A stretch of DNA of 64,000 bases. Origin: Siminovitchia acidinfaciens (GTDB taxonomy: Bacteria; Bacillota; Bacilli; Bacillales; Bacillaceae_C). How positions within the stretch are numbered: position 1 is the first letter of the stretch; each line of letters opens with the position of its first letter. Positions 36,298 to 44,092 of the stretch are shown piece by piece. The stretch is taken from positions 1-64,000 of the forward strand of contig NZ_QYTV02000004.1 of the NCBI RefSeq assembly GCF_003605385.1. The letters run 5' to 3'. The notes under the pieces were generated by a model. The model was not told the DNA's origin and searched no databases. It was given only the letters and a program-made list of their open reading frames with translations. Made by a program: the position numbers and the translations under genes.

Positions 36298-36432
36298 TTG
36301 ACATCGTCGTCATTAAGTCTGTTCCACCCGAACTTCCTGCATATTGCATCAATGACGAAGAAAATCGCCAAGAGGATGATAAAAGCCTGAAGGGTTTCAA
36401 CGAACGCAATGAACAGAAACGGAACACTTGAA
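36285..36432 (-). pseudogene. Truncated small membrane protein gene next to the IS end
   Basis: The frame outside the insertion element reads SVPFLFIAFVETLQAFIILL to NDDDVNYWD, with one strong membrane helix and a charged tail. Its upstream part (up to 36503) lies inside the IS200/IS605 right end, including the hairpin. So the native 5' end was either lost or replaced when the element inserted. A frame starting within the IS could still be translated, but has no ribosome site. Confidence 0.5.
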
Positions 36433-36640
36433 CCTCTCATGAATAAAGTCACGAGATTCTTGGGAACAGAGCATACTTGATGAATAGTGGCGTACACTGC
36501 CATCAGCGGTTACTCTTTTATACCAAGCTATCCCCGCAGTTCCTGCGGTTCTTGAAATCTCGTTTTTATATCAGGGACAGCTGTCTTAGCCCTTCCCTCA
36601 CGATATTTTTGCTGGCGTTGACATCCCGGTCATGGCAGGT
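36408..36640 (-). ncRNA. Probable TnpB guide RNA (reRNA/omegaRNA)
   Basis: In IS200/IS605 elements the RNA partner of TnpB overlaps the 3' end of tnpB and the right end, with the guide just past the element. Here the minus strand has, after the tnpB stop, hairpin CCGCAGGAACTGCGG, then the right-end hairpin CTCGTGACTTTATTCATGAG and TTCAA (36428-36432). The guide would be the next ~16-20 nt (36427 downward), beginning GTGTTCCGTTTC. Exact ends are inferred. Confidence 0.5.
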
Positions 36641-37705
36641 GTGGCAGGCTGGGCAAGTCCAATCTCTCACGTGGAGGGGTTGCCTGCCGGCTTGATGGCC
36701 GCATGCAGAACAGATTTGGCTTGATGGATACCATCTGTCGATTTTAATCACCTTTTTCCCATACCATTTGGCTTTGTATTCCAGCTTTTCGATAAATCTG
36801 GACCAGGATACATCAGAAATACTTTTCGTCAGCTTGCGGTTTTTCATCATCCCTTTGGTGTTTAAGTCCTCTATACAGATCACGTCGTGGTCATTGATCA
36901 TGTCTGTACTCAGCTTATTTAAAAAATCGGTGCGCTGGTTCATCACTTTTTCATGCATTCTGGCGACTTTCCGTTTTTGTTTTTGATAGTTCTTTGCCTC
37001 AAGGAGATTGATGCCTTTCTTTTTCGCAAGCAGCGCACGACGGGACAATTTGCGTTGTTCACGTTTTAATTTCTTTTCCATTTTGGCAGTGAAGCGATGA
37101 TTATCCACTTTTCGGCCGTCTGAAAAAACGGCGAAGTCCAAAATTCCCAGGTCAATTCCGATGGAGGAATTGGTTTTGGGGAATTCGGCGATCTTTTCTT
37201 CACAAAGAAGGGAGACAAAATATTTTCCACTTGGGTATTTTCGAATGGTTACGCGGAGGATACGCCCGGCAACCTCCTGGCTTTTTGCAAACTTTACCTG
37301 TCCAAGTTTAGGGAGTTTCAGCAGGTTGCCATTAACGGAAATATTATCATTTACGCATTTTGTCGTATACGATTGGACAGGGTGCTTTTTGCTTTTGAAC
37401 CGTGGCCTTCCATTTTGTTTATTAAAAAATCGGGTGAACGAATCGGCGAGGTTTTTCAATGAGGATTGAAGGGCGATGCTGTCGACTTCCTGCAGCCAAC
37501 TGGTTTCTTCTACGACTTTCATGATGGGGAGCATGGCAGAACATTTGTGGTAGGATAATCCTTTACCAGTCTCGGCATATGACGTGTTCCATAGTTGAAG
37601 GAAATAATTATAGACGAACCTGGCGCAGCCGATAGTCTTGGAAATGAGGATTTCCTGTTCCTGATTCGGGTAGATACGAAACTTATACGCTTTATGCCGC
37701 AGCAC
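36566..37705 (-). CDS. tnpB: RNA-guided endonuclease TnpB
   Basis: 379 residues from GTG behind GAGGTG. The N-terminal HTH region starts LRHKAYKFRIYPNQEQE. The RuvC-like nuclease keeps all three acidic motifs: GIDLGILDFAV (Asp), CIEDLNTKGMM (Glu) and DRDVNASKNI (Asp). A zinc ribbon (CSACGHQAG...CPACHTC) lies between the last two. Known TnpBs are programmable DNA nucleases using RNA from the element's right end, and are ancestors of Cas12. The gene looks functional although its tnpA partner is dead. Confidence 0.9.
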   Translation of the reverse strand: MLRHKAYKFRIYPNQEQEILISKTIGCARFVYNYFLQLWNTSYAETGKGLSYHKCSAMLPIMKVVEETSWLQEVDSIALQSSLKNLADSFTRFFNKQNGRPRFKSKKHPVQSYTTKCVNDNISVNGNLLKLPKLGQVKFAKSQEVAGRILRVTIRKYPSGKYFVSLLCEEKIAEFPKTNSSIGIDLGILDFAVFSDGRKVDNHRFTAKMEKKLKREQRKLSRRALLAKKKGINLLEAKNYQKQKRKVARMHEKVMNQRTDFLNKLSTDMINDHDVICIEDLNTKGMMKNRKLTKSISDVSWSRFIEKLEYKAKWYGKKVIKIDRWYPSSQICSACGHQAGRQPLHVRDWTCPACHTCHDRDVNASKNIVREGLRQLSLI

Positions 37706-37715
37706 TCCACTCACC

Positions 37716-37962
37716 TCATTTCTTTTTCTGGGCCTGGATATATTGCCTGATTTGTTGCTCGGTATTTTCACTGACTGTGGCAACAAAATAACTGGGATTC
37801 CGCAAGTGGCCGCCCCATAACGGATTTTTGAGCTCTGGATGGAGTTTAAAAATCAATCAGGCAGATACCTTTTAATGACTTAACAACACTTGGAATATAG
37901 TGCTGTGGTTTACACTTTCCTTCTTCTGTATAAATTTTCCGAGTTTCGTACAAAAATTTCAC
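37716..37962 (-). pseudogene. tnpA: Remnant of Y1 transposase tnpA
   Basis: The C-terminal part is clear: FKLHPELKNPLWGGHLRNP then SYFVATVSENTEQQIRQYIQ, ending 11 nt before tnpB. Upstream, HYIPSVVKSLKG is in another frame and runs into a stop (ICLIDF), so there is a frameshift near 37848-37858. The N-terminal half with the HUH motif is missing and replaced by VKFLYETRKIYTEEGKC. The element cannot transpose by itself. Confidence 0.8.
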
Positions 37963-38013
37963 GCCGACAGCACCTCCTCCCAAACATACGGAAAACCCCC
38001 TTAGAAAGATTCA

Positions 38014-38047
38014 AAGATCCCGCTCCTTCGGAAACGGGATCTTTACA
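38014..38047 (-). terminator. Hairpin downstream of fmdB
   Basis: AAGATCCCG/CGGGATCTT stem with a 12-nt loop, followed on the minus strand by TTTGAATCTTTC. It probably ends the fmdA-fmdB transcript. Confidence 0.5.
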
Positions 38048-38081
38048 AAAAAACATTTGTTCAGACAGATTATTTCTCTGT

Positions 38082-38287
38082 CTAGCTAGTCCCACCGACG
38101 TATAGGAAGCACTAGTGCAAGCGAAGCGACAGGACAAGGAAAGCTTCGACAGCGTTACATCGCACGAAGAAAAAGCGTTAGCTTTTTCGAGGATCTCGCG
38201 GTATGAGCCTGCCAGCGCTTCTCTCCCCTAAACGGCCGTCTTCCGCATTTCAGTTTGTACGTTGCTAAACGGGGCTTACGCTTTTCT
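38082..38287 (-). repeat. Dispersed intergenic element, copy 9
   Basis: Read on the minus strand it begins AGAAAAGCGTAAGCCCCG right after the fmdB stop. It has TTTAGCAACGTACAAACTGA, GCGGAAGACGGCCGTTTAGG (shared with copy 8) and CTTCGTGCGATGTAACGCTG (shared with copy 3). The far end is degraded. Confidence 0.7.
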
Positions 38288-38560
38288 TCACGCCTGCCAC
38301 GGACGATTTGCCACAGCCGGCCTCTTTTTAGGAAGTCTTCTTGTACCCAATTCTTCCCGGCTCATTCGTCGCGGCTCCATCCCCTTCTCAATTCTTGATT
38401 TGAGCGCATGGGGCATGGAGTACAGATTGGGCGGTAAAAATACACGTTTTGATTCTGAGCTGCACGACGGACATTCGGCACTTCTCAAGTTTTTCTCCAT
38501 CGATTTGAAAAACAAGGTGAATTCTCCGCATTCATTGCAGCGAAACGTATAATTTGGCAA
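38288..38560 (-). CDS. fmdB: FmdB-family zinc-ribbon protein
   Basis: 90 residues. The N-terminus reads PNYTFRCNECGEFTLFF with a second pair CPSC (~33-36), the FmdB/CxxC regulatory-protein zinc ribbon. The C-terminal half is basic (RRLPKKRPAVANRP). The start is TTG behind GGGGGGA. It is 27 nt downstream of formamidase, and the fmdA-fmdB pairing is known from formamide-using bacteria, where FmdB is a proposed regulator. Confidence 0.8.
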   Translation of the reverse strand: MPNYTFRCNECGEFTLFFKSMEKNLRSAECPSCSSESKRVFLPPNLYSMPHALKSRIEKGMEPRRMSREELGTRRLPKKRPAVANRPWQA

Positions 38561-38587
38561 GATATCCCCCCTACCTATATCTTTACT

Positions 38588-39769
38588 TTATTTTTTCGGT
38601 GTAATATCTTTTTCAAAAATCTGGGTAGGGATCCCTATAGTACAGCAAGCGTTTGGAATATCCACGATGCCCGCGACATGCCCTTCCACCGGCGCGGAGC
38701 TTAGCAGCATATACGCCTGCTCTCCTGTGTACCCCTGAGTTTTTAAGTATTCAATCGCATTGAGGCAAGCATTTTTGAAAGCGGCATTCGCATCCATATA
38801 GTATTGCTGCCCAGTACTGTGATCCACAGACACGCCCTCAAACACAAGGAAATCCGAGTATAATGGATCAACCGGACCCGGCTTGAACATCGGGTTGTTC
38901 TTGATCATATATTTGTCCATTCCGCCTTTGATGACATCGACCTTTAAGTCGATCCATCCGGACATCTCGATTCCGCCGCAGAATGTGATCTCTCCGTCCC
39001 CTTGAGAGAAGTGGAGGTCTCCCACTGATAGTTTCGCCCCGTCCACAAATACCGGGAAGAAGATTTTCGATCCTTTTGATAGATTCTTAATGTCACAGTT
39101 TCCGCCATTTTCCCTTGGAGGCACTGTTCTGGCGCCCTCTGCAGCAACGCGGTCGAATTCTGCGCCTTTCAGCGTTCCGAGCACTGCACTTTCCGGTGTC
39201 GGCAGATTGGCGAGTGGAGGAGTGCGGTCAGGATTCGTCGCTCTTAGTTCTTCCTCTCGTCTATTCCATTCTTGCAAAAGCTCCATGGACGGTGCCACAC
39301 CAATTAGGCCCGGGTGAACTATTCCCGCGAATCTGACCCCCGGAACGTGCCGCGAAGTCGTAAAAATCCCTTCAAAATCCCAAATGGATTTTTGTGCTTC
39401 AGGAAAATGATCAACAAGGAAGCTTCCGCCGTTTTCCTTGGCAAAAATTCCGTTGAAACCCCACTCATATCCTTGGTGGACACCGACATCCAAAATATCA
39501 ACTACCAACAGATCTCCCGGCTCCGCTCCATTGACGTGGACAGGCCCACTCAAAACATGGACTCTCTCCAAGTTCGCTTCCCGGATATCTTCAGGGTCAT
39601 CGTTATTCTTAATTTGCCCGTCCGTCCATTCCTTACAGTCCATCCGGAAGGCCGTTCCAGGATCCACTGCAAAAGCTGCAGGTATATCCGGGTGCCACCT
39701 GTTATGTCCCGGGTGTGCCTGCTCCTCCATCCTCTTGGTAAAATCCAGCTCAAATAATGTTTTTGGCAT
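38588..39769 (-). CDS. fmdA: Formamidase (acetamidase/formamidase family)
   Basis: 393 residues, full family length. Typical segments are NRWHPDIPAAFAVDPG, HVLSGPVHVNGAEPGDLLVVDILDV, FFPVFVDGAKLSVGDLHFSQGDGE and CCTIGIPTQIFEKDI. It hydrolyses formamide to formate and ammonia. It lies in an operon with fmdB. GGGAGGAAG precedes the ATG and a good sigma-A promoter lies 70 bp upstream. Confidence 0.93.
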   Translation of the reverse strand: MPKTLFELDFTKRMEEQAHPGHNRWHPDIPAAFAVDPGTAFRMDCKEWTDGQIKNNDDPEDIREANLERVHVLSGPVHVNGAEPGDLLVVDILDVGVHQGYEWGFNGIFAKENGGSFLVDHFPEAQKSIWDFEGIFTTSRHVPGVRFAGIVHPGLIGVAPSMELLQEWNRREEELRATNPDRTPPLANLPTPESAVLGTLKGAEFDRVAAEGARTVPPRENGGNCDIKNLSKGSKIFFPVFVDGAKLSVGDLHFSQGDGEITFCGGIEMSGWIDLKVDVIKGGMDKYMIKNNPMFKPGPVDPLYSDFLVFEGVSVDHSTGQQYYMDANAAFKNACLNAIEYLKTQGYTGEQAYMLLSSAPVEGHVAGIVDIPNACCTIGIPTQIFEKDITPKK

Positions 39770-39837
39770 TTTGCTTACTTCCTCCCTCGAAAATTTTATG
39801 TAAATCTCTTGGTGAAAATAAATTAGTATGCTTCTTT

Positions 39838-39866
39838 AGTATAAGCCAGCCTATACCATTTATCAA
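39838..39866 (-). promoter_or_regulatory. Sigma-A promoter of fmdA
   Basis: Minus strand TTGATA (39861-39866), 17-bp spacer, TATACT (39838-39843). Confidence 0.75.
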
Positions 39867-40444
39867 ATTTTTTAGATAATTTAAAATATAAAAAGAGCTT
39901 TGTCGTTAGGATGTTTTTACACTCCTACTTTGACAGTAAAATTCCGAAAAAAAAAGAAATGATAGAACCCTTGATAGTTGATAGATGGTATATACGCATC
40001 TCTGAAGGAATATTTTATTAAACCCCTGCCAATCATACATACAAAAATTTTCCAGTAATGGAACCCGGTCCATTTTCATCTAGTAGCTTTTTCAAAATCG
40101 TTTCAGAAAATCCACTGCTTTAGAAAATGCAGCGTCCTATTTCTCTTTGTAGTGGGACTCCCAGTTTTCCGATAGCCATTTTAAATTGACAAATAAACAA
40201 TTCCAATTCTTATATAAACTCTCCCAATCACTTGAACTTTCTCTTTCAGATACAGCGTGGCGGCCAATGTACGTATTTCCTTTGTCGGCGGATACATAAA
40301 CCCGATTCACATATATGCACTCCCAAAATTTCAATGATTTATTCGGTACTTTCCCTTCAGTTCACAAGCCGAAGAAGCTGATTAATCTCCCAGCTTCTTC
40401 TTCTCTCTCTATCTTTTAAATCTTTTTGGTTTTCTTTATTTCTC
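39867..40444. other. 578-bp gap between fmdA and the aco operon
   Basis: No credible gene. A 65-residue frame here (40137-40334) is Trp/Lys/Ser rich and reads through decayed repeats (e.g. GACTCCCAGTTTTCCGATAG). GAAGAAGCTG/CAGCTTCTTC (about 40366-40397) is a hairpin past acoC without a clear T-run. Confidence 0.45.
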
Positions 40445-41563
40445 TTATAATTCTTCAACCAACGCCGCGCACTGATCGGCAATCGTCTGTAAAAACTTGG
40501 CCGCGGGCGCTCCGTCGACAGCACGATGATCGAATGTCAGGCTGAGCGGGATTCGCTCCTTTTGAACAACTTCCCCATCTTCTAAAACGAGATAGGACTC
40601 CAGTTTCCCTACACCAAGGATTCCGGCTTCCGGCGGATTGATAATGGGGGTAAAAAACTCAATACCGAAATTTCCAAGATTCGTCATAGTAAAAGTGCTT
40701 CCTTGTAATGTAACCCCGGATAAATTTCCGGAGGTGACGTTCTTTGCCATGTCTTTTAGCTCTTTGTCCAGTTCGCCTAGGACCAATTGGTTGGCATTTT
40801 TAAGAACTGGCACATACAACCCTTCCTCCGTATCGACCGCCATCCCCAAATGGACTTCTTCATGCTGAGTGATCTCCCCATCATGAACATGGGCATTCAA
40901 GTATGGATGCTGCTCCAGCGCTTTGATTGCGGCATATGAAACCAGGCTGTTCCAGCTGATTTTGGCGCCGCTCTCCTTCCGCTTTTTCCCGATCTCCGTC
41001 ACTTCAACCCAAGAGGTTAAGGTCAGCTGTGCAGAATTATGCAGGCTTGTCATCATTCTGGAAGCAATCGTTTTGCGAATGCCGGTCATTTTTGCAGCGG
41101 CCCCCCCGGTCTCCTGTCGTGTTCCCACTCCTTCCGCTGCTTCTTTAATATCGTTTTCAGTGATGCTTCCGTTTGGTCCTGTGCCTTTTACATCAGCCAG
41201 ATTTACGCTCAGATCTCTCGCAAGCTTCCTCAGTCTTGGAGAAATTCTAACAAACGAAGCTGCAGTCATCTTTTCCTCGTTAGCTTTATTATCGGTCTTG
41301 GTTTCCGCTTCTTTAGCTCCGCTTTCAGCTTCCGCATCAATTTTTACGAGAACATCACCCACCTTGGCAGATTCCCCTCTTTTGATCATAATTTCACTGA
41401 TTATGCCATCCGCCTCGGCTTCTATTTCAAAAACAGCTTTTTCCGTCTGCACCTCGACAAGCACATCGCCTTCTTCAACCGTATCTCCTTCTTCCACATG
41501 CCAAAACACAATGAGGCTTTCCTCAATTTCATCGGATGTTCTTGGCATCTTCACTTCAAACAT
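40445..41563 (-). CDS. acoC: Acetoin dehydrogenase E2 (dihydrolipoamide acetyltransferase)
   Basis: 372 residues from ATG behind AAGGAG. The lipoyl domain comes first (~1-75; lipoyl Lys in VQTEKAVFEIEA), then a linker, an E3-binding domain (RISPRLRKLARDLSVNLADV), and the catalytic domain with FDHRAVDGAPAAKFL (HxxxD). It transfers acetyl to CoA. It is the last gene of acoA-acoB-acoC; no acoL (E3) follows, so the E3 must come from elsewhere, for example pyruvate dehydrogenase. Confidence 0.88.
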   Translation of the reverse strand: MFEVKMPRTSDEIEESLIVFWHVEEGDTVEEGDVLVEVQTEKAVFEIEAEADGIISEIMIKRGESAKVGDVLVKIDAEAESGAKEAETKTDNKANEEKMTAASFVRISPRLRKLARDLSVNLADVKGTGPNGSITENDIKEAAEGVGTRQETGGAAAKMTGIRKTIASRMMTSLHNSAQLTLTSWVEVTEIGKKRKESGAKISWNSLVSYAAIKALEQHPYLNAHVHDGEITQHEEVHLGMAVDTEEGLYVPVLKNANQLVLGELDKELKDMAKNVTSGNLSGVTLQGSTFTMTNLGNFGIEFFTPIINPPEAGILGVGKLESYLVLEDGEVVQKERIPLSLTFDHRAVDGAPAAKFLQTIADQCAALVEEL

Positions 41564-41585
41564 GCGCTTCACTCCTTAGATGCAA

Positions 41586-42608
41586 TCAATAGGTTTCCAT
41601 TAATTCTTTTACCGTTTTAAAAATAGTGTCAGGACCAGGGATGACAAAGTCTTCAAGCGGATCGCTGTAAGGAATCGGTACGTCAGGGATAGCGAGTCGC
41701 CTGACCGGCGCTTCCAGCTCGTATAAAGCTTCCTCTGCGATAATCGCTGAGATTTCGGCTGTCATTCCATAAGAAAGATAATCTTCATCAACAACGACGA
41801 GTCGGTGTGTCTTTTTAACGGACTTAATGATGGTATCCTTGTCAATCGGCTTCAAAGAACGCAAGTCAATGACTTCCGCCTCAATGCCTTCTTTGGCCAA
41901 CTTTTCAGCCGCCTGAACCGCATAATGTGTCATCATCTGAACCCCGACGATCGTCACGTCCCTGCCTTCACGGACAACCTTCGCCTTGTCGAGCGGCACT
42001 GTGTAGGCGTCCTTAGGTACATCTCCGACCGACTCATCCAGTTGATCCATCCAGCCTAGTCCCTGCAGTGATTTATGAAACATGAAAAACACCGGATTGT
42101 CGTCACGGATGGCAGATGTCATCATGCCTTTTAAGTCATACGGCGTCGACGGAGCCACTACTTTCAGTCCGGGCATATGTGCGAAAGTGGCGTAAAGTGT
42201 TTGCGAGTGCTGCGCCGCATCGTTGTAGCCGCCGCCTACAGCGGTCATCAACACCATCGGAAGCTTGACGCTGCCGCCGGACATATACTGGATTTTCGCC
42301 ATATGGTTGTAGATCTGGTCCATACATACGCCAAAAAAATCGACAAACATCAGCTCAGCAATGGGACGCATTCCCTCAGCTGCTGCTCCGATCGCCGCAC
42401 CAATGATGGCCGTTTCCGAAATCGGGGTATCAATCACTCGTTCCGCTCCAAATTTGTCGAGAAGACCCTCTGTCGATCCAAAAATCCCGCCGTATTTTCC
42501 GACGTCTTCCCCAAGAACGAATACATCTTTGTTATTTTCCATTTCTAAAGCGATTGCCTCGGCCATGGCTTTATTTCCGGTCAACAATCTTTTTTTCGTT
42601 GTTTCCAT
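41586..42608 (-). CDS. acoB: Acetoin dehydrogenase E1 beta subunit
   Basis: 340 residues from ATG behind AAAGGAG; a longer upstream frame is not needed. It is the transketolase-like pyrimidine domain (VFVLGEDVGKYGGIFGSTEGL, TPISETAIIGAAIGAA) plus the C-terminal domain (VVDEDYLSYGMTAEIS). It forms a heterotetramer with AcoA and binds TPP. It lies 61 nt downstream of acoA. Confidence 0.9.
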   Translation of the reverse strand: METTKKRLLTGNKAMAEAIALEMENNKDVFVLGEDVGKYGGIFGSTEGLLDKFGAERVIDTPISETAIIGAAIGAAAEGMRPIAELMFVDFFGVCMDQIYNHMAKIQYMSGGSVKLPMVLMTAVGGGYNDAAQHSQTLYATFAHMPGLKVVAPSTPYDLKGMMTSAIRDDNPVFFMFHKSLQGLGWMDQLDESVGDVPKDAYTVPLDKAKVVREGRDVTIVGVQMMTHYAVQAAEKLAKEGIEAEVIDLRSLKPIDKDTIIKSVKKTHRLVVVDEDYLSYGMTAEISAIIAEEALYELEAPVRRLAIPDVPIPYSDPLEDFVIPGPDTIFKTVKELMETY

Positions 42609-42668
42609 CAATCTTTCTCCTTTCGCGTGGGAGGTGCCTGTCACTCCCCGAATTTTGTTAAATTGCGT

Positions 42669-43652
42669 TTAATTAAACATGTCCGCAAGCGCCGCTTCCG
42701 GCTTAGGCAGCTCGCTCTCCCTTGCAAAGCTGTACGCAGCGTCAACTTCCGCTTTGACTTTCGTTTCTATTTCCTCCACTTCGGATTCATCCACGCCGTA
42801 TTCGTCGATCATAAGCTTTCTAACCCGTAAAATTGGATCCCGCTCCCTTAAAGACGATACTTCTCCTTTTTCTCGATACAACTCCGGATCACCCTGGAAG
42901 TGGCCTTGATACCTGAATGTCTCAATCTCAATGATCGTCGGCCCCTCGCCATTCCGTGCTCTTTTAACTGCGGCTTCGGAAACCTTATACATCTCGATCG
43001 GATCGTTATCTTTTACTATTACGCCTTCAATTCCGTAGGCTGCCGCCCTCTGATCGTTTGATTCAATGGCGGTCGAAGCAGTTTTCGGAACAGAGATTCC
43101 GTAGGCATTGTCCTCCACAACTAAGATCAACGGCAATTTCCAAAGTGCCGCCATGTTGAGCGTTTCATGAAAAGCTCCCGAATTCGCAGCCCCTTCTCCG
43201 AGGAAAGCAACCGCAACCCAATCTTGGCCCTTCATTTTTGCAGCAAGCGCCGCGCCTGCTGCCTGCGGAATTCCCGCTCCGACAATCCCGCTGCACGAAA
43301 ATTTCACATTCGGATCAAACAGGTGCATGTGTCCGCCTTTACCTTTCGAGAGCCCCGTTTCCTTCCCAAAGATTTCAGCCGTCATCCGATTCAAGTCAAC
43401 ACCTTTAGCAATCGCATGATGATGCGGGCGATGAGGAGACGTCACCGTGTCATCTTTCGTCAGATGGGCACAAATCACTGCAGCGGGCTCCTGTCCCGTC
43501 GCCAAGTGCATCTCGCCCGGAACTGTTCCTGCCCCAATATTAAAAACAGGAGTCTTGCCTTCCAAATACACTTCAGCCATTTGATCCTCGTAATAACGGC
43601 TTTTCGCCATCATTTCATGCATCCACTTCAGCTTGTCCAAAGGTACCGTCAT
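42669..43652 (-). CDS. acoA: Acetoin dehydrogenase E1 alpha subunit
   Basis: 327 residues (B. subtilis AcoA 333). The TPP-binding motif is FLGEGAANSGAFHETLNMAALWKLPLILVVEDNAYG (GEG...N). The HRPHHHAIAKGVD loop is conserved in E1 alpha proteins of this group. It cleaves acetoin, passing acetyl to E2 and releasing acetaldehyde. Its operon starts at a sigma-54 promoter 43 nt upstream with an AcoR operator further out. Confidence 0.9.
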   Translation of the reverse strand: MTVPLDKLKWMHEMMAKSRYYEDQMAEVYLEGKTPVFNIGAGTVPGEMHLATGQEPAAVICAHLTKDDTVTSPHRPHHHAIAKGVDLNRMTAEIFGKETGLSKGKGGHMHLFDPNVKFSCSGIVGAGIPQAAGAALAAKMKGQDWVAVAFLGEGAANSGAFHETLNMAALWKLPLILVVEDNAYGISVPKTASTAIESNDQRAAAYGIEGVIVKDNDPIEMYKVSEAAVKRARNGEGPTIIEIETFRYQGHFQGDPELYREKGEVSSLRERDPILRVRKLMIDEYGVDESEVEEIETKVKAEVDAAYSFARESELPKPEAALADMFN

Positions 43653-43694
43653 ATTAGCTCCTCCCTTTTTTAAAAAGTCTAATAATCATAGAAA

Positions 43695-43710
43695 GCAAGT
43701 TTTATTCCAA
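43695..43710 (-). promoter_or_regulatory. Sigma-54 promoter of acoABC
   Basis: Minus strand TTGGAATAAAACTTGC: GG and GC separated by exactly 10 bp, matching the -24/-12 pattern TTGGCAC-N5-TTGC. It lies 43 nt before the acoA ATG. Confidence 0.85.
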
Positions 43711-43749
43711 CTTTTAACCCTTGAATTCATCAATTTTTTGTAAAAAAGA

Positions 43750-43808
43750 TGTCCCGTTTTGGTACAAGGTGTCCTTTTACGGGCGGGACACTGTTCCAAA
43801 ACGGGACA
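43750..43808. promoter_or_regulatory. Upstream activator site for AcoR
   Basis: TGTCCCGTTTTGG (43750-43762) and its perfect inverted copy CCAAAACGGGACA (43796-43808), with inner half-sites GGTGTCC and GGGACAC between them. Arms are ~46 bp apart centre to centre. It begins about 40 bp upstream of the sigma-54 promoter, the expected place for the enhancer-binding AcoR. Confidence 0.75.
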
Positions 43809-43982
43809 GTTGTTACAAGGCTTAATTCGAATTATGCATTTCGTGTGGCATTTGGTGTCAAAAATAAAGATGTGTTTGTTTTTAAACCGTTCTGCAAATG
43901 CGGTGGTGTCTCCCAAACCAGGTGTTGCCTAAAAAGAAGCCCGCCACCAATTTCCGGTTAGCATTTCGACCATCCCACTCCC

Positions 43983-44010
43983 AAAAAAGAAGCCCCAACC
44001 AAATGGGGCA
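43983..44010 (-). terminator. Terminator of acoR
   Basis: Minus-strand stem GCCCC/GGGGC around ATTTGGTT, followed by TTCTTTTTTGG. Confidence 0.7.
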
Positions 44011-44092
44011 CGATTCTGCTTAATCTCTAAGTTTTTCCTGATTGTGAGTATGGCAGAACCCATCAACGGCTGATTTCTCGGGTCCCCCAATT

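Larger units (their letters stand above)
36428..37962 (-). mobile_element. IS200/IS605-family element (tnpA broken, tnpB intact)
   Basis: The right end shows the typical hairpin ending in TTCAA. tnpB and a decayed tnpA lie in the usual tnpA-then-tnpB order. The left end could not be located, because tnpA lacks its N-terminal half, so the upper boundary is only the last recognisable tnpA sequence. No terminal inverted repeats or target duplications are expected for this family. Confidence 0.75.

Noticed and set aside
36566-37705. Cas12-type effector
   Set aside because: Length (379 residues), neighbouring tnpA remnant and IS right end identify it as TnpB of an IS200/IS605 element.
37716-37962. 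Functional tnpA
   Set aside because: Frameshift and missing N-terminal half with the HUH motif.
40137-40334. 65-residue minus-strand frame
   Set aside because: Its Trp/Asn/Lys-rich sequence comes from AT-rich degenerate repeats; no ribosome site.
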